Notes under the pieces: generated by a model
What the model was told of the DNA's origin: nothing
The model's input: the letters and a program-made list of their open reading frames with translations, nothing else
The model's database searches: none
Shown here: piece after piece, positions 41,795 through 50,016 of the stretch
Layout of the letters: every line of letters starts with the position of its first letter
How positions within the stretch are numbered: the first letter of the stretch is position 1
Made by a program: the position numbers and the translations under genes
Assembly: GCA_034112085.1 (NCBI GenBank)
Contig: JAWUWD010000107.1
Coordinates: 9,703-73,702, forward strand
Length of the DNA stretch: 64,000 nucleotides
Source: JAWUWD01 sp034112085
Lineage (GTDB): Bacteria > Bacteroidota > Bacteroidia > Cytophagales > Cyclobacteriaceae
Reading direction: 5' to 3'

Positions 41795-44761
41795 ATGAAT
41801 TTTCAAAAAATAAATAATCTTACCGGCTGGATAGTTTTTGGCATTGCCACCATAACCTACATGCTTACTCTGGAGATGACTGCTAGTTATTGGGACTGTG
41901 GTGAGTTCATTGCGGTATCTTACAAACTAATGGTTCCACACCCTCCTGGAGCACCTTTCTTCCTGCTTCTAGGGCGTATGTTTTCTTTCTTAGCACTGGG
42001 GAATGTTGAAAGCGTTGCTTACTGGATCAATATGGTCAGTGTATTGGCTAGTAGCTTTTCAATTTTATTTCTTTTCTGGACGATTGTACTGCTCGGAAAA
42101 AAATTACTAAAAGTAGCTTCTCTAAAAGACATTACTGAAACACAAACATTCTTATTGATGGGAGCCGGAGCAGTTGGTGCATTGGCTTATACATTTTCTG
42201 ATACCTTCTGGTTCTCGGCAGTCGAAGCTGAAGTGTATGCCATGTCTTCTTTCTTTACCGCTTTTGTGTTTTGGGCAATCCTCAAATGGGAGCTTATCGA
42301 AAATGATGGTCGAGCAAATCGGTGGTTGATATTAATTGCCTACATGGTGGGTCTATCCATAGGTGTTCACTTACTCAACTTGGTGACGATACCAGCATTA
42401 GGGCTTATTTACTACTTCAAAAAACATAAAGTAACTAAATGGGGCTTAGTTGCGACCATGGCAGTTAGTGGTTTGATTGTTATTTTAATTAATAACATCA
42501 TCATACCTGGTCTGCCATCATTGGCAGCGTCATTTGATATTTTCTTTGTCAATAATCTTGGAATGCCATTTGGTTCTGGTGTTATAGTTTGTGTTCTCTT
42601 GGTGATTGTGCCATTAGTCTACGGAATATATTACTCAATCCAGAAGCAAAAAGAATTGCTGAATACCGCCCTTCTTAGTTTAGCATTTATTCTCATAGGT
42701 TATTCGTCTTATACGCTTGTGGTAATACGATCGAACTTTGATCCTCCAATTGATGAAAACAATCCTGAGGACATCATGAGCTTTGTGAAATATTTGAAAC
42801 GTGAGCAGTATGGCAATAGACCATTACTTTACGGGCAATATTTCACAGCCGAGGTGACTGGACAGAAAAAAGGAGAGGTAGTTTACACCAAGGGAAAAGA
42901 TAAATACGAAATCACTGATCGCAAATTTTCATACGAATACGATAGTAAACAAACTACTCCGTTTCCAAGGATCTACAGTACTTCTCCAGCACATCAAAAG
43001 CGCTATCGAGAAATCCTTGGCCTAAAAGAAGGCGAGGTCCCAAATATCATAGACAACTTCCACTTTATGTTCAAACATCAATTGGGATGGATGTATATGC
43101 GCTATTTCATGTGGAATTTTGCTGGCCGAGAAAGCGATATTCAAGATGCCGATTGGATGTCTCCATTAGATGCATTCAAAGAAGTTCCTGATGCTATCAG
43201 CAGCAATAAAGGACGTAACAACTATTTCATGATTCCTTTAATGCTTGGATTAATTGGCCTATTTTTCAATTACAAACAGGACAAAAAGACATTTGCCGTT
43301 ACTGGAATGCTATTCTTCCTTACTGGAATGGCCTTGATTCTATATCTCAACTCACCTCCTACTGAACCTAGAGAACGGGACTACATCTATGTAGGATCAT
43401 ATTATGCCTTTGCGATATGGATTGGTTTTGGAATTATCGCGATTGGTAATGGGTTGGCTAGAATTATGAGTAATAAAAAAATTGCCTTTGCCATAGCTAT
43501 CGCTATTGGTCTAATGGCTCCTGCGATAATGGCTGCTGAAGGCTGGGATGATCATGACAGATCAAATAGATACTTCTCTGTTGACTCTGCTAAGAACTTC
43601 TTATCCTCATGTGCTCCCAACTCGATAATATTCACTGGTGGAGATAACGATACCTTCCCGTTGTGGTATGTTCAGGATGTGGAAGGATTCCGTACCGACA
43701 TGCGTGTGCTGGTGCTGAGTTATTCGAATACGGATTGGTACATCGAGCAGATGATGGACAAGCACTATGAGTCTGAGCCAATTCCGCTTTCGTTGACATT
43801 GAAAAATTATCAGCAAGGTGGGCCGAATGACTATCTTCCATATCATGATGTACTAAATGTAAAAGGTGCTTTAGATCTCAAGCAATATTTACAATTGGTG
43901 AAAAATGAACACAAAGGGATTCGCGGTGGGCAATCTTATAATTTACTACCAAGTAAAACACTGGCACTTAGTGTTGATAAAAATGCGGTACTTAAAAGCG
44001 GTATAATTCCTAAGGGAATGGACAGCTTGGTAGTAGATCAAATGGTCATTAGTTTAAAAGGTAGCGGTTTAGAAAAGAAGGACCTTATGATATTGGATTT
44101 GATCGTATCCAACAACTGGGAACGCCCTATCTACTTCAATAACACCTCTATGAGCCAAGTGAATCTTGACCTATCTCCATATGTGGTACAAGAAGGTAAC
44201 GCCTATCGTCTGCTGCCTGTTCGCAATCCAAAACCTGCAAGAGGAGAATACTTAGTTGATACAGACAAAATGTATGACAATGTGATGAACAAGTTTCAGT
44301 TTAGGGAATTGGACAATCCAGAAGTGTATTATAATGAGGACTATCGCAATTTCGTAGTCAATCATCGTTCGACACTTAACACGTTGGCAGAAGCGTTGTT
44401 AGATGAAGGTAAAGAAGACAAAGCCAAAGAAGTATTGCTATATAGCTTGAGCAGTATGACCAATGAAGCTATTCCTTATGACTACACTAGCAATCAAACT
44501 ATGTCAATGCTTTTCCAAGTTGGAGAAAAGGACAAGGCTATTGAAATCGCCAAAATACTTGGTGATCGAGCTGACAGCTTATTGGAATATTACATAGAGA
44601 ATGACATTCAATTGGGATATGAACTTCAACGAAATGTCATTATCCTAAATGACCTCCAAAGAACACTCAAAAGGTATGGTGAAACTGAATTAGCCACGAA
44701 ATATGAAACTGCGCTTGACAAACACTATGGAGCTTTAGAGATGTTCGGTGGTAATAGATAA
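41795..44761 (+). CDS. DUF2723 integral membrane protein (putative GT-C glycosyltransferase)
   Basis: 988 residues. About twelve or thirteen membrane helices occupy residues 10-600. Near the N-terminus TASYWDCGEFIAVSYKL, then HPPGAPFF, reproduces the DUF2723 core, in which the acidic residue after the first helix recalls GT-C O-mannosyltransferases. A soluble C-terminal part (about 620-988) includes helical-repeat-like segments. GT-C enzymes use lipid-linked sugars and act on the periplasmic side. Bacteroidota carry such proteins for protein O-glycosylation or cell-surface glycans, but this function is not demonstrated. A bidirectional terminator follows. Confidence 0.88.
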   Translation: MNFQKINNLTGWIVFGIATITYMLTLEMTASYWDCGEFIAVSYKLMVPHPPGAPFFLLLGRMFSFLALGNVESVAYWINMVSVLASSFSILFLFWTIVLLGKKLLKVASLKDITETQTFLLMGAGAVGALAYTFSDTFWFSAVEAEVYAMSSFFTAFVFWAILKWELIENDGRANRWLILIAYMVGLSIGVHLLNLVTIPALGLIYYFKKHKVTKWGLVATMAVSGLIVILINNIIIPGLPSLAASFDIFFVNNLGMPFGSGVIVCVLLVIVPLVYGIYYSIQKQKELLNTALLSLAFILIGYSSYTLVVIRSNFDPPIDENNPEDIMSFVKYLKREQYGNRPLLYGQYFTAEVTGQKKGEVVYTKGKDKYEITDRKFSYEYDSKQTTPFPRIYSTSPAHQKRYREILGLKEGEVPNIIDNFHFMFKHQLGWMYMRYFMWNFAGRESDIQDADWMSPLDAFKEVPDAISSNKGRNNYFMIPLMLGLIGLFFNYKQDKKTFAVTGMLFFLTGMALILYLNSPPTEPRERDYIYVGSYYAFAIWIGFGIIAIGNGLARIMSNKKIAFAIAIAIGLMAPAIMAAEGWDDHDRSNRYFSVDSAKNFLSSCAPNSIIFTGGDNDTFPLWYVQDVEGFRTDMRVLVLSYSNTDWYIEQMMDKHYESEPIPLSLTLKNYQQGGPNDYLPYHDVLNVKGALDLKQYLQLVKNEHKGIRGGQSYNLLPSKTLALSVDKNAVLKSGIIPKGMDSLVVDQMVISLKGSGLEKKDLMILDLIVSNNWERPIYFNNTSMSQVNLDLSPYVVQEGNAYRLLPVRNPKPARGEYLVDTDKMYDNVMNKFQFRELDNPEVYYNEDYRNFVVNHRSTLNTLAEALLDEGKEDKAKEVLLYSLSSMTNEAIPYDYTSNQTMSMLFQVGEKDKAIEIAKILGDRADSLLEYYIENDIQLGYELQRNVIILNDLQRTLKRYGETELATKYETALDKHYGALEMFGGNR

Positions 44762-44787
44762 TACTTCCTTCAATAAACGATAAATAG

Positions 44788-44819
44788 AAAAGGGAGTGCA
44801 GATTGCACTCCCTTTTTTA
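44788..44819. terminator. Bidirectional terminator between DUF2723 gene and response regulator
   Basis: 13-bp arms (44788-44800 and 44804-44816) around a 3-base loop, A4 on the left and T6 on the right, between the two convergent stop codons. Confidence 0.85.
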
Positions 44820-44820
44820 T

Positions 44821-45510
44821 TTATTTGTCCGTTGACAATTTAAATCCTACCCCATGATGATTTATTATTTCAATACTACTGTCTGGCCGGAGATACTTTC
44901 TCAACCTTGAAATGAACACATCCAAGCTTCTACCTAGGAAATAGTCGTTCTGACCCCATATCTTCTCAAGAATAAATTCTCTTTTTACCACGGTGTTCTT
45001 TTGTTGACAGAACAGTTCTAAAAGTAACGCCTCTCGCTCTGTTAGAGATTGCTCTTCAAGCCCCTGTTGAAGCAAATAATTATCCATATCTAAGACGAAA
45101 TTTCCCAATTCATAAACCCGCTTTAGTGGCTCCACTTTCTGTGTCCGTCTTAAAAAGACGGAAATTCGTAATAGTAACTCATCCATATCAAATGGTTTAG
45201 CCACATAATCATCAGCTCCATATCGAAATCCAGCTAGAACATCTTCTTTCATGGTTTTTGCTGTAAGCATAATGACAGGAGTATCATAATCACCATTGCG
45301 CACTTCTTGCAGCAGACTGAAACCATCCATTTTGGGTAACATTACATCAAATACGCAGATATCAAACTCTACGTTCTGAAAGTTCTCCCATCCACTCAGT
45401 CCATCTTTGCTCCATACTACTTGATAACCAGATTCTTCTAGGTTATCCTTAATTACAAACCCCAAATTCTCATCATCTTCTACAAGCAATATTTTAGATT
45501 TGTTATCCAT
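44821..45510 (-). CDS. OmpR/PhoB-family response regulator
   Basis: 229 residues. The receiver domain (about 5-118) has the acidic pair EDDEN at 11-15, phospho-acceptor Asp55 in CVFDVMLPKMDG, the conserved Thr in MLTAKT and Lys in VAKPFD. The winged-helix DNA-binding domain (about 135-225) has LTEREALLLELF and GRSLDVFISRLRKYL. It is the partner of the histidine kinase gene that ends 4 bases upstream on the same strand. The target genes are unknown. Confidence 0.95.
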   Translation of the reverse strand: MDNKSKILLVEDDENLGFVIKDNLEESGYQVVWSKDGLSGWENFQNVEFDICVFDVMLPKMDGFSLLQEVRNGDYDTPVIMLTAKTMKEDVLAGFRYGADDYVAKPFDMDELLLRISVFLRRTQKVEPLKRVYELGNFVLDMDNYLLQQGLEEQSLTEREALLLELFCQQKNTVVKREFILEKIWGQNDYFLGRSLDVFISRLRKYLRPDSSIEIINHHGVGFKLSTDK

Positions 45511-45514
45511 AGAT

Positions 45515-46783
45515 TTAAGCTAGTGGTATTTTGATATAAAAACATGCGCCTTTACCGTCTGAAGTTAATTTAACCTCTCCTTTGTGTGCATTGATTATAT
45601 ATTTCACATAATACAATCCTAGTCCAAAGCCTTTCACGTCATGGACATCTCCAGTTGATACTCGATAAAATTTATTAAAAACTTTCTTTTGCTCATCTTT
45701 TGAAATACCGATACCATTATCGCATATAGTAATTTTTAGACAACCATTTTCGTTCGAAGTGGTGATATTGATCTTTGGAGGCTGATCAGTATACTTTATT
45801 GCGTTATCTATAAGATTCTGAAACACATTAGATAAGTGCAGGCTATCTACTAACAATTTAGAATTCTCTGCCTTGCTGTTTACGATGAGTTTCCCACCGT
45901 TTTCTTGCATCACTGCATCAAATGACTTAGCCACTTGATCGATCAGTAAGTGTACATCTAAGCACTCCAAGTTTAGATGCTTAACTGTATGACTCACCGT
46001 AGCAGCTTTTAAGACTTCATCCACTTGGCTCTGGAGACGATCGCTTTCTTTTTGAATAATTGTTGCGTAATTAAGTAACCGCTGTGGTGTCTTAATGATA
46101 TCTGGATTCTGAATCACTCCTGCAGAGATATTAATGGTAGAAATAGGAGTCTTAAATTCATGAGTCATATTATTGATGAAATCTCTCTGGACTTCAGACA
46201 ATCTTCGCTGTCTCAATATGACAAACAGCGTATATCCAAAGAAAACCGTAACCAAGAGAAGAACTAATGAAGAGTAAATCCATACACCCATTCGATTAAT
46301 GATTTGCGTGTTTTTACCAGGGAAGTACACTCCAAAATAGTAATCTTGATTTGATGACTTAGCCAAAGTGGTGTTTTGAATTGCAGCGTCATTATCCTCC
46401 AAATGATTTACATAATTGCAATAGACCATTTGATCAGTATTACAATTATATATTCCATATTCGAAATCAGATATAATATCTCGTTGAGCCAGTGCAGACT
46501 TCACCATCTCCTCCAAAGAAGATACATTGAATTCACGAGAAAGATTGACAATGAAATAATTTCCAGCAACCTGCTCAACAGGGCTCTTTACTGGTATAGC
46601 TTTGTTATTTTGAGCAAACAACTCTTGAGCCACATTGAAAAGTGCAGACCTTGCATCACGATCGAATTGGTCCTGTTGAAGATCAAATGCCTTCCTTACC
46701 CAATATATTTGCGTAGAAGTAATGCCTACGATAGAGAGTGTAGCAAGTATGACAAGGAGACGTAGAGATTTATTAGATAGCAT
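45515..46783 (-). CDS. Sensor histidine kinase
   Basis: 422 residues from ATG 46783; the longer frame starts at a TTG inside a hairpin. There are two membrane helices (about 8-28 and 165-188) with a periplasmic sensor of about 135 residues between them. HisKA follows with THEFKTPIS as the phosphorylation site, then HATPase_c with NAIKYTD (N box), ICDNGIGI (G1) and GFGLGLYYV (G2). It should autophosphorylate and pass phosphate to the OmpR-type partner. The periplasmic part shows no known ligand motif. Confidence 0.94.
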   Translation of the reverse strand: MLSNKSLRLLVILATLSIVGITSTQIYWVRKAFDLQQDQFDRDARSALFNVAQELFAQNNKAIPVKSPVEQVAGNYFIVNLSREFNVSSLEEMVKSALAQRDIISDFEYGIYNCNTDQMVYCNYVNHLEDNDAAIQNTTLAKSSNQDYYFGVYFPGKNTQIINRMGVWIYSSLVLLLVTVFFGYTLFVILRQRRLSEVQRDFINNMTHEFKTPISTINISAGVIQNPDIIKTPQRLLNYATIIQKESDRLQSQVDEVLKAATVSHTVKHLNLECLDVHLLIDQVAKSFDAVMQENGGKLIVNSKAENSKLLVDSLHLSNVFQNLIDNAIKYTDQPPKINITTSNENGCLKITICDNGIGISKDEQKKVFNKFYRVSTGDVHDVKGFGLGLYYVKYIINAHKGEVKLTSDGKGACFYIKIPLA

Positions 46784-46784
46784 G

Positions 46785-46814
46785 GCCCACAATTTATGAA
46801 TAATAATTGTGGGC
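46785..46814. repeat. 10-bp inverted repeat immediately upstream of the histidine kinase ATG
   Basis: GCCCACAATT (46785-46794) and AATTGTGGGC (46805-46814) with a 10-base loop, ending one base before the start codon on the coding strand. In RNA it would hide the ribosome-binding region; as DNA it could be an operator. Confidence 0.55.
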
Positions 46815-46839
46815 GACTACTCATTAACATGGAATGTAT

Positions 46840-46912
46840 TAATAAAGATTGGACAGCTTAGGTAATAAAGTTTGGACAAAATATCAGAATATTTGATAAT
46901 AAAGTTTGGACA
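46840..46912. repeat. Three 16-bp direct repeats upstream of the histidine kinase
   Basis: TAATAAAG(A/T)TTGGACA occurs at 46840-46855, 46863-46878 and 46897-46912. The second and third copies are identical over 19 bases (reading on into AAA). The spacings of 23 and 34 bases are about two and three helical turns. They may be regulator sites for the kinase promoter or the leftover end of a transposon with multiple transposase sites; the IS6 element begins 29 bases further on. Confidence 0.6.
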
Positions 46913-46940
46913 AAAAAATTTCAATTAAGATAATCTGTAT

Positions 46941-46957
46941 GGTTCTGTCGCATTAAT
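46941..46957 (+). repeat. IS6 left terminal inverted repeat
   Basis: 17 bases, perfect match to the reverse complement of 47703-47719. Confidence 0.93.
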
Positions 46958-46974
46958 ATGATGAAAACAGAATT

Positions 46975-47664
46975 GTGATAGAATTGCCGATTATGATTTA
47001 CAAACACCATCGTTATCCTAAGGCTATCATTCTTCACGCAGTTTATTTTAAATTGAGATTTACTTTGAGTTATCGAGATGTGGAAGAATTACTCAAGATA
47101 CGTGGTGTCAAAGTAGATCACTCCACCATTCAAAGATGGGTTTTCAAGTTTTCATCTTTAGTTGAAGCGAATATGCACAAACGTAACAAACAGGTTTCTG
47201 AAAGTTGGCGGATGGACGAGACCTATATCAAAGTAGGAGGTAAGGATAGGCATCTTTACCGAGCAGTAGATAAGCAGGGCAATACAGTTGATTCCCTTTT
47301 GACTAAACGAAGGAAGAAAGGGTCCGCACAGAAGTTCTTGAATAAAGCTATAGGACATAATGGCAAACCAAGGATCATAAATATTGATAAAAGTGGAGCC
47401 AATATAGCAGGAATCCGAATAGTGAACAAACGAAACTTAACCACCAAAAAGATAAAGATTAGGCGAGTGAAGTACTTGAATAATATAGTTGAGCAAGACC
47501 ATCGAAATATAAAGAGGCGGATAGTCATCACGACCGGATTTAAGGAATTTGAATCCGCCCAGAGGACATTGGCAGGCATAGAAATCATCAACATGATCAG
47601 AAAGAATCAAATACAGAATCCAAGATCAAACTGGTATGCAACATCTAAGTCTTTAGCAGTATAA
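46975..47664 (+). CDS. IS6-family transposase
   Basis: 229 residues from GTG 46975. An N-terminal helix-turn-helix-like segment (LSYRDVEELLKIRGVKVDHS in part, about 25-48, then TIQRWV) precedes a DDE catalytic core: Asp in WRMDETYIKVGG, Asp in NIDKSG and Glu in NIVEQDHRNIKRR. All three are present and there is no frameshift, so it should be active. By family it moves the element by copy-in and can fuse replicons. The reverse-strand frames inside it are shadows. Confidence 0.93.
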   Translation: MIELPIMIYKHHRYPKAIILHAVYFKLRFTLSYRDVEELLKIRGVKVDHSTIQRWVFKFSSLVEANMHKRNKQVSESWRMDETYIKVGGKDRHLYRAVDKQGNTVDSLLTKRRKKGSAQKFLNKAIGHNGKPRIINIDKSGANIAGIRIVNKRNLTTKKIKIRRVKYLNNIVEQDHRNIKRRIVITTGFKEFESAQRTLAGIEIINMIRKNQIQNPRSNWYATSKSLAV

Positions 47665-47702
47665 GAAAATGTAAAATTTCTCTTGATTTGAAATCAAAGC
47701 GG

Positions 47703-47719
47703 ATTAATGCGACAGAACC
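47703..47719 (-). repeat. IS6 right terminal inverted repeat
   Basis: 17 bases, reverse complement of the left end at 46941-46957. Confidence 0.93.
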
Positions 47720-47779
47720 CCCTTGTAAGGTCTTATTAGGAATGGTGAAAATCAGAAAAAGAAAATGACCAATATTGAA

Positions 47780-48100
47780 TTATTGGGCAAAATCTTTTAG
47801 AGTTACTTGTTTACGATATCCTCCCTTCTTTGCTACTGGCGATTTTTTATCTTGCTTTGCTATTTGCGATTTTTCCTCTTGGTCGGGTTGATCTACACCT
47901 TTATATAACTTATCAAAGTTACTTCGTATCCCACCCATAGATTTGTTGAATTCTTCTTTCAATGCTGTAGAGTATTGTCTGCCATCATCAAGTAATTTCT
48001 TTCTTATGGTCTTACTTTTCTTTGACTGGAGCATTATACCTAAGATAGTCCCGGTAGTAATTCCTGCCATCACGCCTATAATAATTTTTTTTACGCTCAT
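47780..48100 (-). CDS. YtxH-family protein
   Basis: 106 residues from ATG 48100; the open frame continues to 48154 without family resemblance. One membrane helix near the N-terminus (about 3-24, with the pattern GVMAGITTGTILGIML) is followed by an amphipathic, lysine-rich stretch. That is the YtxH layout, of the general stress protein group once called gas vesicle protein-like. A Lys-rich tail ends the protein. It is the first gene beyond the IS6 element and is divergent from the stress-type lipoprotein gene. Confidence 0.8.
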   Translation of the reverse strand: MSVKKIIIGVMAGITTGTILGIMLQSKKSKTIRKKLLDDGRQYSTALKEEFNKSMGGIRSNFDKLYKGVDQPDQEEKSQIAKQDKKSPVAKKGGYRKQVTLKDFAQ

Positions 48101-48189
48101 AATTGTATTTGTTTCTATCGGTATATTTTCGCTACCAACGAGTTGATAAATCATATTTATCTGTATAGAACACCACTTAATTGGGTCTC

Positions 48190-48219
48190 ATAAATCTTCT
48201 CAGTATGTCGAAGATTTAT
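48190..48219. repeat. Inverted repeat 1 in the YtxH/lipoprotein spacer
   Basis: Arms ATAAATCTT (48190-48198) and AAGATTTAT (48211-48219) with a 12-base centre. No T-tract follows, so it is not an obvious terminator. Confidence 0.5.
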
Positions 48220-48369
48220 CGTACTCCTGCGAATTGGTTTCAGACCAATAATGGATGCTTCTTGCAGCTAAAGGTCATTATAATTGTTAACTAATGTGTT
48301 ACACCGATTTGGATGTTACTTACATAATCCACTGATGAGTATCTAAGAGATTGCAGCAGGTGCATTCTG

Positions 48370-48401
48370 ACTGATATTAATCGTTGATCACTAATATCAG
48401 T
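48370..48401. repeat. Inverted repeat 2 in the YtxH/lipoprotein spacer
   Basis: 10-bp arms ACTGATATTA (48370-48379) and TAATATCAGT (48392-48401) with a 12-base centre, the same geometry as inverted repeat 1. Confidence 0.55.
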
Positions 48402-48478
48402 TGTCAAGGTCCAAATTAGGCAAATGAACAAATGGGAGTAAAAGGCTTACCATAATTAAATCGATGTTGTGTAATATA

Positions 48479-48518
48479 TAATCCCTACAACATGATTATT
48501 TAATCCCTACAACATGAT
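48479..48518. repeat. Tandem 18-bp direct repeat upstream of the stress lipoprotein
   Basis: TAATCCCTACAACATGAT occurs at 48479-48496 and 48501-48518, exactly 22 bases apart (two helical turns). This is typical of paired activator sites. Only two copies are present. Confidence 0.65.
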
Positions 48519-48558
48519 AAAGAGCAATAAATTAACTAAAGTAATTGATCTAACAAGT

Positions 48559-48598
48559 GATATATGTAACTCCCAGCAAGCTTGGTGTAACATATATC
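48559..48598. repeat. Inverted repeat 3, next to the lipoprotein promoter
   Basis: GATATATGTAAC (48559-48570) and GTAACATATATC (48587-48598) are inverted with 11 of 12 positions matching. A CATCTTTG box about 15 bases further on is a possible -7 element for the gene at 48658. The whole spacer 48101-48657 has no credible reading frame and appears to be regulatory. Confidence 0.5.
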
Positions 48599-48657
48599 AT
48601 AAGTTACATTCCCATCTTTGGATTATATAAAATTTCAATCTTTAAACAAAAAACGAA

Positions 48658-49101
48658 ATGAAAAAATCATATACACTTCTTACTGTATTACTATCAGCAA
48701 TGTTTTTTGGTAACATGGGCTGCGTTTCGGGTTCTACCGAAAAAATGAAAAATGCAGTAGTTGAGACAGATGAAGTCGAGAAAAATGTGACCGAAGCGAA
48801 AATAGAATATCTAGCTGATATGGAAGACTATATGAAAGAGATCAACACTAAAATCTCGGAAAATCGACAAAGTATCACGGAATTCAAGGTCCGGGTATCC
48901 AATAGTAAAAAGGAGGGAAAAGTTGAATATGAGAAGAGAATAAATGACTTAGAGATGAAAAATAAGGACGTGAAAAGGAAAATGGACGAATATAAGACCG
49001 AAAGCAAAGATAAATGGAGTGCGTTTAAGATTGAGTTTAGTCATGATATGGACGAACTTAGTAATGCCCTGAAGGATCTTACTGTCAATAGTATGAAGTA
49101 A
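48658..49101 (+). CDS. Coiled-coil lipoprotein, probable stress-response (sll1863-like)
   Basis: 147 residues. A lipoprotein signal with lipobox FGNMGCVS (Cys at about 22) is followed by a single long helical region (about 35-145) very rich in Lys, Glu and Asp, with heptad-like spacing. There is no catalytic motif. Proteins of this type in Bacteroidota are often annotated as sll1863-family stress response proteins; I recognise the style, not a decisive motif. It lies downstream of a spacer with four repeats, which suggests tight regulation. A weak terminator follows at 49170-49198. Confidence 0.75.
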   Translation: MKKSYTLLTVLLSAMFFGNMGCVSGSTEKMKNAVVETDEVEKNVTEAKIEYLADMEDYMKEINTKISENRQSITEFKVRVSNSKKEGKVEYEKRINDLEMKNKDVKRKMDEYKTESKDKWSAFKIEFSHDMDELSNALKDLTVNSMK

Positions 49102-49169
49102 CTGAATTTGATTAAATGTAAAATGAATTATTTAATAGATAATTCACTTACACTTTCTTCAGTACAGTT

Positions 49170-49198
49170 GGGCCAGGCTATAATAAACCTGCCCTTTT
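49170..49198 (+). terminator. Possible terminator after the stress lipoprotein gene
   Basis: GGGCCAGG (49170-49177) pairs with CCTGCCC (49188-49194) with one bulged base, then TTTT. The rest of the 49102-49419 spacer shows no gene. Confidence 0.5.
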
Positions 49199-49419
49199 CA
49201 TACTTTAAGTAGTTGGAGTGACTTACAGGAAGGAAGTTTTAATCATGAAATGAAGTTTGTCAAAAATGGCTTTCTAAATAAATAGCATAATTTATTGCTG
49301 TGCATATAGCCAACCAATCCAGAATCAGTGATTTATGTAACTAACGGACTTTATTGTGCAAGCATTTTGTTCTGACCTATATTTACCTTACAGATAATTC
49401 ACTTAGCCAAAAACATACG

Positions 49420-50010
49420 TTGAAACTTTACATAAAATACATGGTAAGCGTCCGTTGTATAATGGCCGTGAAAGACATACTAAAGAATTTGAGACTTCAT
49501 TTCATCGTTGTTGATCTCGGTGAGGTCGAAATCATGGAGGACCTTAATACTGATGTTCTAAATGAGCTCAGAAGTAGTCTTTTGGAAATAGGCTTAGAAC
49601 TTATGGAAGATCAAAAGGCGATTTTGATTGAAAAAATAAAGAATGTTATTACTGAAATGATCCACAACTCTGATGAAGTTCCTAAAGTGAATTACTCAGA
49701 TTATATAAGTGAAAAGCTGGATTACGATTACAACTACTTATCGAACATTTTTACGGAAGTTAAAGGCATTACAATACAGCAGTTCATTATCGTTCATAAA
49801 ATTGAGCGAATAAAGGAGTTGATAATTTATGATCAACTAAGTATATCTGAAATAGCCTGGAAAATGAGTTATAGTAGCGTTGCTCACTTGTCAAACCAGT
49901 TTAAAAAAATGACAGGCCTTACACCCACTCGTTATAAACAGCTGAAAAATAGGATTAGGCAACCGATAGAAGAAATCGGTAATGCGGCTTCTTCAAAACC
50001 CAAAAATTAA
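49420..50010 (+). CDS. AraC-family regulator with short HMA-like N-terminal region
   Basis: 196 residues if the TTG at 49420 is used, 189 from ATG 49441. I prefer the TTG because relatives, as I recall them, begin KLYIKxMVxxRCKM. The N-terminal 70 residues recall a ferredoxin-like heavy-metal-associated fold, but here only one Cys (MVSVRCIM) remains of a CxxC-like pattern. The C-terminal AraC HTH (about 95-190) contains YISEKLDYDYNYLSNIF, SISEIAWKMSYSSVAHLSNQF and TGLTPTRYKQLK (each shorter than a helix pair). It is followed at once by a hybrid kinase, suggesting a sensing cassette. Confidence 0.85.
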   Translation: MKLYIKYMVSVRCIMAVKDILKNLRLHFIVVDLGEVEIMEDLNTDVLNELRSSLLEIGLELMEDQKAILIEKIKNVITEMIHNSDEVPKVNYSDYISEKLDYDYNYLSNIFTEVKGITIQQFIIVHKIERIKELIIYDQLSISEIAWKMSYSSVAHLSNQFKKMTGLTPTRYKQLKNRIRQPIEEIGNAASSKPKN

Positions 50011-50016
50011 TTGATA

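Larger units (their letters stand above)
46941..47719. mobile_element. IS6-family insertion sequence, complete
   Basis: 779 bases bounded by perfect 17-bp terminal inverted repeats (46941-46957 GGTTCTGTCGCATTAAT, and its reverse complement at 47703-47719). The GGTTCTGT ends are typical of the IS6/IS26 group. It holds one intact transposase. The 8 bases outside each end (ATCTGTAT at left, CCCTTGTA at right) are not the same, so the expected 8-bp target duplication is absent. That fits cointegrate resolution or an adjacent deletion. Confidence 0.93.

Noticed and set aside
47256..47594. 112-residue minus-strand frame inside the IS6 element
   Set aside because: Antisense shadow of the transposase; no independent signals.
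48479..48518. Possible CRISPR-like repeat
   Set aside because: Only two copies of 18 bases with a 4-base gap; no spacers and no cas genes anywhere in the window.
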